20,807 nt of DNA, taken from the NCBI GenBank assembly GCA_900321955.1, contig ONXX01000003.1:1-20807 (forward strand). Reading direction: 5' to 3'. Position numbers and translations under genes: made by a program. Of this stretch, positions 15,848 to 20,807 are shown piece after piece (the stretch's first letter is position 1; each line of letters opens with the position of its first letter). The notes beneath the pieces are model-generated. The model saw only the letters and a list, made by a program, of their open reading frames with translations, was not told the DNA's origin and ran no database searches. The stretch comes from an uncultured Bacillota bacterium. Its GTDB lineage: Bacteria > Bacillota_I > Bacilli_A > Erysipelotrichales > Erysipelotrichaceae.

Positions 15848-16571
15848 ACATGATATCGTTGATCAGATGAACGACCTCATCGATGATGGCGTTCAGGAAG
15901 GCCTCGCCTTTTTCGGCTGTTGCCAGGGAAGGATCGCCATAACTGCCGACCGTGATGTATTCATCCCAGGAGACAGGACGATACTTGGCTTCCGGCGGTA
16001 GGGTCGGGAAGTCTTTTTCCGATTTGGACAGGTCGACCAGATCAGGCCGCACCGCCAGCATCATCGAAGTTTCCATCTCGCCGGCATGAACACAGTTGCA
16101 GGGGATCGGGGCTTCCAGATACTGTTTACACAGGTCCTTGTTGACGGACTGCTGGTAGTACCATACGTTGCGGTAGCCGTGGCTTGTGACCAGTTCTCTG
16201 GCCACATCCTTCATTGCCTGGGCGTTGCCGTTGTGGCCGGCCAGCAAGAGGATGTTTCTGGCGCCGAAGTTTTCCAAGGAGATGATGATCTCTTTAAATA
16301 CGGCTTTTAAGGTGTCGTTGCTCAATGAGATCGAACCCGGAAAGTTCCTGGCGCTCCATACCTGTCCGTAATTGATATTGGGCATGACGATGGAGTCGGT
16401 CCTTTTGGCTGCTTCCATGGCCATGTAGTGTCCTAATACATTATCGGTATCCAGAGCCATATGATAACCATGCTGTTCACAGGATCCGGCAGTGACGATG
16501 ACGCATTTTGCTTCTTTGATCCGTTCGGCAAATTCGAGTCTGGTCATATCGCCGGCATAGATTTTTTTCAT
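15846..16571 (-). CDS. Creatininase-family amidohydrolase, substrate unknown
   Basis: A 241-residue member of the creatininase/creatinine amidohydrolase fold. The opening motif AGSCEQHGYHMALDTD supplies metal ligands Glu32, His34 and Asp43. AGHNGNAQAM (His113) and VHAGEMETSM (His162, Glu165) are the other family blocks. These metal-dependent enzymes open lactam or amide rings; known members act on creatinine, formamidopyrimidines, dehydro-inosose-type compounds and the mycofactocin precursor. The start at 16571 is chosen over an upstream TTG because GGAGG lies eight bases before it. It is divergent from a PTS IIC/IIB pair and has its own consensus promoter, so it probably works on the imported compound or a product of it. 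A true creatininase is unlikely in this context. Confidence 0.82.
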   Translation of the reverse strand: MKKIYAGDMTRLEFAERIKEAKCVIVTAGSCEQHGYHMALDTDNVLGHYMAMEAAKRTDSIVMPNINYGQVWSARNFPGSISLSNDTLKAVFKEIIISLENFGARNILLLAGHNGNAQAMKDVARELVTSHGYRNVWYYQQSVNKDLCKQYLEAPIPCNCVHAGEMETSMMLAVRPDLVDLSKSEKDFPTLPPEAKYRPVSWDEYITVGSYGDPSLATAEKGEAFLNAIIDEVVHLINDIM

Positions 16572-16597
16572 AAATTGGTCCTCCAAATGTTATTTCT

Positions 16598-16613
16598 ACC
16601 CTAAATATAGGGT
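16598..16613. promoter_or_regulatory. Inverted repeat over the creatininase -10 box
   Basis: ACCCTA-AATA-TAGGGT, perfect 6-bp arms. The central bases are inside the minus-strand -10, so a protein bound here would block that promoter. It does not resemble the TTATCAT half-sites next to it. Confidence 0.45.
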
Positions 16614-16632
16614 TAAATGATAATAATGTCAA
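16604..16632 (-). promoter_or_regulatory. Promoter of the creatininase-family gene
   Basis: On the minus strand there is TTGACA (16632-16627), a 17-base spacer and TATATT (16609-16604), then a GGAGG site before the ATG at 16571. The -35 lies between the half-sites ATGATAAT (16617-16624) and ATTATCGT (16637-16644). Confidence 0.8.
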
Positions 16633-16655
16633 ATGAATTATCGTAAAAATCATTA

Positions 16656-16679
16656 TTTTATGATAATTTTATCATAAAA
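16656..16679. promoter_or_regulatory. 24-bp palindromic operator in the divergent PTS/creatininase region
   Basis: TTTTATGATAA (16656-16666), TT, TTATCATAAAA (16669-16679): perfect 11-bp arms. It ends four bases before the PTS -35. Related half-sites occur at 16617-16624 and 16637-16648 (TTATCGTAAAA). The DeoR-family protein encoded at 18715 is the natural candidate to bind it; that link is inference. Confidence 0.6.
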
Positions 16680-16682
16680 CTA

Positions 16683-16711
16683 TTGACTTTTATGTAAACG
16701 CATACAATAAT
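16683..16711 (+). promoter_or_regulatory. Promoter of the PTS IIC-IIB operon
   Basis: TTGACT (16683-16688), 17 bases, AATAAT (16706-16711), with GGAGG (16727-16731) before the ATG at 16740. A cre site fills the spacer. Confidence 0.8.
16692..16707 (+). promoter_or_regulatory. CcpA catabolite-responsive element (cre)
   Basis: ATGTAAACGCATACAA matches every position of the cre consensus WTGNAARCGNWWWCAW. It covers the spacer and the first two bases of the -10, so CcpA bound with HPr-Ser-P would block RNA polymerase. The PTS genes are thus probably repressed when preferred sugars are present. Confidence 0.8.
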
Positions 16712-16739
16712 TGAGGTATATTCAACGGAGGAACAATAT

Positions 16740-18182
16740 ATGCAATCATTTCTGTCTAGCATTTCTTCAAACTTGCTGACACAGCCTGCTTACATTATCG
16801 GCTTGCTGGTATTTGTAGGTATGGTCGCTCTGAAAAGACCTGTCTATGAAGCAGTCGCTTCCATGGTCAAGGCCGTAGTAGGCTACTTCATCTTAAGTAT
16901 CGGTTCCGGCGGCTTCACATCGACATTCCGTCCGATCGTCAACGCTCTGGCTTCCAAGTTCAACATCACTGCTGCCCTGATTGATACATATACGCAGCAG
17001 GCTCAGATGAACGACCCGGTCGAAGGTTTCTTCGCATCTTATCCGGATGCCATGGGTTACATCATGATCGCCTTTGTCATCTCGATCATCGTCAACTTCA
17101 TCCTGGTTGGCTTTGGCAAGTACACAAAGATCCGTACTTTATTCACAACCGGTCACATCATTCAGTCTTACTCCTTACTCTGGTTCTGGATGATCATCAT
17201 CTTAAGACCGGAATCCTACAATATGCTTACAGCTGTTGTCTTAGGTATCTTCTGTGGTGTCTGGGCTTCTGTCGGTTCCAACTTCACGGTTGAAGCAACC
17301 CAGAAACTGACTGGTGGTGCCAACTTCGCTGTCGGTCACCAGGAAATGTTAGGTATCCTCTTAACTTCCAAGTTAGCTCCTAAACTCGGTAAAGAAGAAG
17401 ACAACTTCGAAAACCTGAAGATGCCTGGATGGCTCTCCATCTTCTCCGACAACATCGTTTCCACTTCCTTGCTGATGCTCTTATTCATGGGTATCGTCAT
17501 GCTGATCATCGGTCCTGAAACCATGTCACAGTTTGATGCCAGCTACAATACCAAAACCTGGTATGCACTCTACATCTTCAAGACCTGCTTGCACTTCGCT
17601 GTCTACATGAACATCTTACTGTCCGGTGTCAGACTCTTCGTCGGTGAACTGACCAAGGCCTTCAGAGGCTTCTCTGATAAGCTCTTAAAGGGTTCTATGC
17701 CGGCTGTCGACTGTGCCGTTACCTACAGCTTTGTTCCGGCTAACGTTCCGGTCTTAGGTTTCGCTTTAGGTTTCATCGGTGAACTGGTCGGTATCGGTCT
17801 CTTACTGGTCTTCAAGGCTCCGATCCTTCTGCTTCCTGCCTTCATCCCTCTGTTCTTCGACAACGCTACCTTAGCTTGTTTCGCAAACAGATACGGTGGC
17901 AGAAGAGCTGCGGTCATCCTTCCGTTACTCAACGGTTTATTCCAGGTTGCTGTTTCTGAACTGATGCTGCTCTTCTTCCAGAACAACGGATTCAATCTCC
18001 AGGCCTGGGGTGCATTCTTCGATAACAACTCTCTGTTACCGGCTCTCTTACTGGGCGTCAAGGCCATCGGTCCGGTTCCTTGGATGCTGATCCTGAGTGT
18101 TGCCTTACTCGGTGCTGCACAGTTATACTACAAGAAGAACCAGGAACATTACTGGGATCACGTAGACGAATTAGAAGATTAA
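16740..18182 (+). CDS. Ascorbate-type (SgaT/UlaA family) PTS permease IIC
   Basis: A 480-residue polytopic membrane protein with the fold and pattern of the ascorbate-family PTS IIC. It has repeated hydrophobic segments from residue 15 on, IIGLLVFVGMVALKRP near the start, GYFILSIGSGGFTSTFRP (about 47-64), ATQKLTGGANFAVGHQEMLG and a second half rich in short loops. It should bind and translocate the sugar while IIB phosphorylates it. The true substrate could be ascorbate or another sugar acid or polyol; family members have diverged widely. The start has GGAGG eight bases upstream. It is followed after 25 bases by IIB. No IIA is in the window, so it must be supplied from elsewhere. Control: cre-containing promoter plus a palindrome. 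Confidence 0.85.
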   Translation: MQSFLSSISSNLLTQPAYIIGLLVFVGMVALKRPVYEAVASMVKAVVGYFILSIGSGGFTSTFRPIVNALASKFNITAALIDTYTQQAQMNDPVEGFFASYPDAMGYIMIAFVISIIVNFILVGFGKYTKIRTLFTTGHIIQSYSLLWFWMIIILRPESYNMLTAVVLGIFCGVWASVGSNFTVEATQKLTGGANFAVGHQEMLGILLTSKLAPKLGKEEDNFENLKMPGWLSIFSDNIVSTSLLMLLFMGIVMLIIGPETMSQFDASYNTKTWYALYIFKTCLHFAVYMNILLSGVRLFVGELTKAFRGFSDKLLKGSMPAVDCAVTYSFVPANVPVLGFALGFIGELVGIGLLLVFKAPILLLPAFIPLFFDNATLACFANRYGGRRAAVILPLLNGLFQVAVSELMLLFFQNNGFNLQAWGAFFDNNSLLPALLLGVKAIGPVPWMLILSVALLGAAQLYYKKNQEHYWDHVDELED

Positions 18183-18207
18183 TTCAAGAATTGGAGGAAA
18201 AAAGATT

Positions 18208-18498
18208 ATGCTTAAAGTTTTAGTTGCCTGCGGTAATGGTATGGGCACAAGTATGTTGATCAAGAACAAAGCCGAAAAGACTTTCAAAAAGATCGGTCTG
18301 GAAGCAACATTCGATCATTCCGGTCTCGATGAGGCTGCAGCTGCAGCTGCACAATATGATCTGGTATTTACCCCGATGAATCTGGTAAACCAGTTCCATC
18401 TGCCGAAGAGCTGTGCAACTAAAGTTATCGGCATGGTCAACGTTCTTTCCGAACAGGAAATGATCGAAAAACTCCGCGCAAACGGATTTATCGAATAA
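18208..18498 (+). CDS. PTS IIB component, ascorbate/galactitol-like
   Basis: A 96-residue cytoplasmic phosphotransfer protein. The phosphocysteine is Cys9 in the loop ACGNGMGTSM, followed by a Rossmann-like fold (a beta strand near YDLVFTPMNLVNQF). It accepts phosphate from a IIA protein and passes it to the sugar bound in IIC. The size is typical of UlaB/SgaB. GGAGG lies before the start. A six-alanine run (residues 44-49) is encoded by a triplicated GCTGCA (18334-18351), which is also palindromic and could be a slippage site. It is the last gene of the IIC-IIB operon. Confidence 0.87.
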   Translation: MLKVLVACGNGMGTSMLIKNKAEKTFKKIGLEATFDHSGLDEAAAAAAQYDLVFTPMNLVNQFHLPKSCATKVIGMVNVLSEQEMIEKLRANGFIE

Positions 18499-18551
18499 GT
18501 TCTTTTCCCTCGGTATCCGTCGTTTTCGCGCCTGACATTTCTTAACGAAAA

Positions 18552-18575
18552 TCTCTCTGATCCCCTTCAGAGAGA
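18552..18575 (+). other. 3' UTR hairpin of the PTS operon
   Basis: A perfect 9-bp stem, TCTCTCTGA (18552-18560) with TCAGAGAGA (18567-18575), and a 6-base loop without a T-tract, so not a terminator by itself. It sits between IIB and the real terminator and might stabilise the message or belong to a 3'-derived small RNA. Confidence 0.45.
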
Positions 18576-18604
18576 AGACAGATACAACATGGAATAGATA
18601 CATT

Positions 18605-18638
18605 GAAAGGCGGCGTTCTTCGCTGCCTTTCTTTCTTT
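18605..18638 (+). terminator. Terminator of the PTS operon
   Basis: An 11-bp stem, GAAAGGCGGCG (18605-18615) with CGCTGCCTTTC (18621-18631), one G-T pair, loop TTCTT, then a T-rich tail. Confidence 0.8.
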
Positions 18639-18697
18639 CGGGAATGGTACAAAATGAAGTACCCGATTAAAATAATTCGAAAAAATAATACTTAACC

Positions 18698-18703
18698 TAT
18701 AAA
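18698..18703 (+). promoter_or_regulatory. -10 box of the DeoR-family regulator gene, very short leader
   Basis: TATAAA 11 bases before the ATG at 18715, with TTCGAA 16 bases upstream as a weak -35. The predicted leader is about five bases with no ribosome binding site. Confidence 0.4.
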
Positions 18704-18714
18704 ATAGATATTGG

Positions 18715-19500
18715 ATGAAGAGTTCAAAAGAAGAAGTTCAGAATCGCAGAGATAAGGTACTGGATTACATCGTCAGCAAGGAGACTACCAGCATTGACGA
18801 ACTGTCCATGTATTTTTCGGTGTCTTCGATCACCATTCGCAGAGACATTGAAGAACTGCGCAACAACGACATGGTCGACATGCGAAACGGCATCGTCACC
18901 ATCAATCCGCGCTACAAAAGACATCTGAAGGATAACCATCACGCAGCGGAGAGAAGACAGATCCAGATGAAGGCCGCCAAATTCATTGAGGACGGCGATG
19001 TCATCTTCATCAATACCAGCTATACCGCTCTGGGAATCCTGGAATACATCGAAGACAAGAACTGCACAGTGGTAACCAACAATACCCATATCCTGGATCT
19101 CAATCTGGGTCCCAACATCATCCCGATCCTGGCCGGCGGCGAGATCCGTCAGCCGCGGTCTTCTTTATCCGGTGAGTTTACGATGGATGTGCTGCGCAAG
19201 GTCCATGCGACGAAGTGCTTTATCGGTGTTGACGGCATTTCGCTGTCGGGCGGTTCCTATATCGGCGGCGGCGGCGATCTGACCTGTGCGGTGCACCATG
19301 AAGCAATCATCAACGGTGTCATGTTAAACAGCTGCATGGGCAAGAAGTATGTCGTCGTGACCAGCGAGCGTCTCAATCGGACAGACCGTTTCTCATGCGG
19401 CAATCTGAGCATGATCGATGCGATCATCACCGATCATACGGTTGATTCCTTCGCCTTGACGGAATTAAAAAATCAGGGCGTTGAAGTCATCATCGCATAA
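18715..19500 (+). CDS. DeoR-family transcriptional regulator
   Basis: A 261-residue sugar-phosphate-responsive regulator. The N-terminal helix-turn-helix is about residues 12-55 (SIDELSMYFSVSSITIRRDIEEL, the usual DeoR signature). The C-terminal DeoRC effector domain, related to ribose-5-phosphate isomerase, includes IFINTSYTALGIL, ILAGGEIRQPRSSLSG and FIGVDGISLSGG. DeoR regulators respond to phosphorylated sugars, so the neighbouring PTS product is the likely effector and the palindrome at 16656-16679 the likely operator; both are inferences. It has no ribosome binding site and a -10 box just upstream, suggesting a very short leader. It is followed by its own terminator. Confidence 0.9.
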   Translation: MKSSKEEVQNRRDKVLDYIVSKETTSIDELSMYFSVSSITIRRDIEELRNNDMVDMRNGIVTINPRYKRHLKDNHHAAERRQIQMKAAKFIEDGDVIFINTSYTALGILEYIEDKNCTVVTNNTHILDLNLGPNIIPILAGGEIRQPRSSLSGEFTMDVLRKVHATKCFIGVDGISLSGGSYIGGGGDLTCAVHHEAIINGVMLNSCMGKKYVVVTSERLNRTDRFSCGNLSMIDAIITDHTVDSFALTELKNQGVEVIIA

Positions 19501-19506
19501 ACATTC

Positions 19507-19531
19507 GGGATCTTAGATCCCTTTTTCTTTT
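19507..19531 (+). terminator. Terminator after the DeoR-family gene
   Basis: GGGATC (19507-19512), TTA, GATCCC (19516-19521), then TTTTTCTTTT. Short but GC-rich stem with a good T-tract. Confidence 0.75.
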
Positions 19532-19570
19532 GTCTGTACAACAATGAGTTTTCTGATATAGAATACAGCC

Positions 19571-20341
19571 ATGAAGTATTTCTTTTTTGATGTCGACGGC
19601 ACACTGACCAATATCAAGACCGGCGAGTTCATACAGAGCGGACTGGATACGATAAAGAAGCTGGAAGAAAAGGGCAACTTTGTGGCGATCGCCACCGGCA
19701 GGGCATATTACAAGACGATACCTGCCGCCAGAAAAGCCGGTATCCACAACTTCGTCGCCAACGGCGGTGCTGCTTTGATCATCAACGATAAACTGATCAG
19801 GAATGCGCCTTTGGATAAAGAAAAGGCTTTGAAGATCATCCACGAAGTCGATGCATTGGGTTATGGCATACTGGTGGCCAACAGTGACAGCATTGATGTG
19901 CTCATGAAGGATCACCGTTTTCTGGAACAGGCCGGAGAGAGAAAAGAGCCGACCAACTACATCTATCAGCCGGATCTGAAATTTGAAGACATCGATGAGA
20001 TCTACAAGTTCTACATCTCCATGAAAAAGGCCGATGAAGCAAAGATCAAAAACATCGATCTTTTAGGCCACATCCGCATGGGCGACGATTATTTCTGGTA
20101 TCAGCACGATCAGAAGGAAAAGGGGATCATCGACATGGTGGAATATCTTGGCGGCGACATCAAAGACGTCGTTGTCTTCGGCGACGGGGAAAACGACATG
20201 GTGATGTTTAAGAAGGAATGGACATCCATCGCCATGGGCAACGGTTATCCGGAATTATTGAAGATGGCGGACTATGTCACCGATGCTTCGGAAAACGACG
20301 GAATCATGAACGCCTGCAGGCACTTTGGCTGGATCGATTGA
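19571..20341 (+). CDS. Cof-type HAD-superfamily (IIB) phosphatase
   Basis: A 256-residue HAD hydrolase with all four motifs. Motif I is FDVDGTL (catalytic Asp7 and Asp9), motif II is IATGR, the motif III lysine is in the EKGIIDMVEYLGG segment and motif IV is GDGENDM. A large C2-type cap lies between motifs II and III. Such enzymes dephosphorylate sugar phosphates or related metabolites in the cytoplasm. Position beside the PTS/DeoR block suggests it may act on the transported sugar phosphate, but the terminator in between means the link is only proximity. No ribosome binding site is seen; TAGAAT ends six bases before the ATG, so the message may be leaderless. Confidence 0.9.
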   Translation: MKYFFFDVDGTLTNIKTGEFIQSGLDTIKKLEEKGNFVAIATGRAYYKTIPAARKAGIHNFVANGGAALIINDKLIRNAPLDKEKALKIIHEVDALGYGILVANSDSIDVLMKDHRFLEQAGERKEPTNYIYQPDLKFEDIDEIYKFYISMKKADEAKIKNIDLLGHIRMGDDYFWYQHDQKEKGIIDMVEYLGGDIKDVVVFGDGENDMVMFKKEWTSIAMGNGYPELLKMADYVTDASENDGIMNACRHFGWID

Positions 20342-20350
20342 TGTTTGGAG

Positions 20351-20356
20351 TATAAT
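20351..20356 (+). promoter_or_regulatory. -10 box of the tRNA-Gly gene
   Basis: A perfect TATAAT eight bases before the mature tRNA 5' end. No consensus -35 at 16-18 bases; the HAD gene ends only ten bases upstream, so read-through may also feed the tRNA. Confidence 0.45.
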
Positions 20357-20364
20357 AGAGGTAT

Positions 20365-20438
20365 GCAGGCGTGGTTCAATGGTAGAACCCGACCTTCCCA
20401 AGGTTGTGACGCGGGTTCGATTCCCGTCGCCTGCTCCA
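20365..20438 (+). tRNA. tRNA-Gly (anticodon CCC)
   Basis: A complete cloverleaf. The acceptor GCAGGCG (20365-20371) pairs with CGCCTGC (20428-20434), with discriminator T and an encoded CCA (20436-20438). The D arm is TGGTTCAATGGTAGAACC. The anticodon stem CGACC/GGTTG surrounds the loop TTCCCAA with CCC at 20397-20399. The T arm is GCGGG-TTCGATT-CCCGT. It reads GGG codons. A terminator follows, and an integrase remnant downstream suggests that its 3' end once served as an attachment site. Confidence 0.95.
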
Positions 20439-20450
20439 TCTTGAATTAGG

Positions 20451-20483
20451 AAACGCCTCTTTACCGAGGTGTTTTTTCTTTTT
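20451..20483 (+). terminator. Terminator after tRNA-Gly
   Basis: AAACGCCTC (20451-20459) pairs with GAGGTGTTT (20466-20474), one G-T pair, loop TTTACC, then a long T-rich run. Confidence 0.85.
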
Positions 20484-20533
20484 TAAAATGTGCGTATTTT
20501 TATGCTGCTATTTGATAATTGAAGTTAATTGAT

Positions 20534-20803
20534 TTAAATCGATGTTATTTGATCTCTGTGAGAAGATTTTTCCAGTTTTTCAACCAATTCAATATCTGTT
20601 CTTTGGAAAAGCTGCATATAGACCTTCGATGTCATTGACACATCCGAATGGCCAAGCCTTCTTGATACAGCAACAACATTCACACCATCATTGATAAGAT
20701 TTGCAGCATGAGAATTCCTGATAATCCCACACAGCGTATTCTTTGTTCTTCTCCCTAGTTCTTTCGTCAAAAGTTTTTTAACGAAAAAATGACTTGAGAA
20801 GGA
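20534..20803 (-). pseudogene. Tyrosine recombinase (phage-type integrase) remnant
   Basis: About 90 residues with the C-terminal catalytic region of a tyrosine integrase. RNSHAANLINDGVNVVAVSRRLGHSD contains the second catalytic arginine and the LGH histidine, and the following MTSKVYMQLF contains the likely nucleophile tyrosine. The frame is closed upstream by a TAA at 20804-20806 and has no ATG or ribosome binding site. The histidine of the H-x-x-R box is also missing (CGIIRNSHA where HGLRHSHA is usual). It is therefore probably a broken copy, though the window ends too soon to exclude a frameshifted but longer gene. Its end faces tRNA-Gly 96 bases away, the usual arrangement for an element integrated in a tRNA 3' end. 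Confidence 0.7.
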
Positions 20804-20807
20804 TTAC

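Noticed and set aside
18334..18351. Triplicated GCTGCA as a possible regulatory repeat or phase-variable tract
   Set aside because: It is in frame and encodes a short alanine run in a helix of IIB; three hexamer units are too few to argue for phase variation, so it is only noted in that gene's entry.

Overview
The window looks like chromosome of a fermentative Bacillota (Firmicutes), most plausibly an Erysipelotrichia-type gut or oral anaerobe. That assignment is inference: it rests on strong GGAGG ribosome binding sites, TTGACA/TATAAT promoters, a CcpA-type cre site, a DtxR-controlled feo operon and an anaerobe-style F-type ATP synthase. Coding is dense and mostly on the + strand. Stem-loop terminators with T-tracts separate the transcription units, and several overlap stop codons.

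Layout. 1-618: 3' end of a nucleoside/uridine kinase. 639-1004 (-): short DtxR-type iron regulator, divergent from the iron-uptake operon feoA-feoA-feoB plus a 59-residue Cys-rich FeoB-associated protein (1133-3946). The feo promoter carries two identical-architecture DtxR-like boxes. 4127-4447: a second DtxR-like winged-helix protein without the metal ligands. 4564-5937: MATE exporter. 5973-7336: an overlapping pair, a small membrane protein and an SPFH/stomatin-like protein. 7494-14132: the ATP synthase operon, consisting of a 42-codon leader ORF, atpI, atpB, atpE, atpF, a fused atpH-atpA, atpG, atpD and atpC. 14220-15836: NhaP2-type K+/H+ antiporter. 15846-19500: a probable carbohydrate locus with a creatininase-family hydrolase divergent from an ascorbate-type PTS IIC/IIB pair, then a DeoR-family regulator. 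A Cof-type HAD phosphatase follows (19571-20341). 20365-20438: tRNA-Gly(CCC), then a decayed tyrosine integrase (20534-20803, -) that marks the edge of an old integrated element.

The most unusual content is in the ATP synthase operon. The delta and alpha subunits are one continuous 686-residue reading frame, with no stop, start or ribosome binding site at the junction. Because F1 has three alpha subunits and normally one delta, this raises a real stoichiometry question. The c subunit has a glutamate in each transmembrane helix, like the two-carboxylate Na+ rotor of Fusobacterium, so the enzyme may use Na+. The atpI ribosome binding site is locked in a hairpin, and an upstream leader ORF ends exactly on the atpI start codon. 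This suggests that leader translation opens the operon.

The PTS/creatininase locus is the second point of interest. Its divergent intergenic region has a consensus promoter in each direction, a perfect cre site inside the PTS promoter and a 24-bp palindrome. No IIA is present, and the substrate is unknown; a sugar acid or amide/lactam-bearing compound is a guess.
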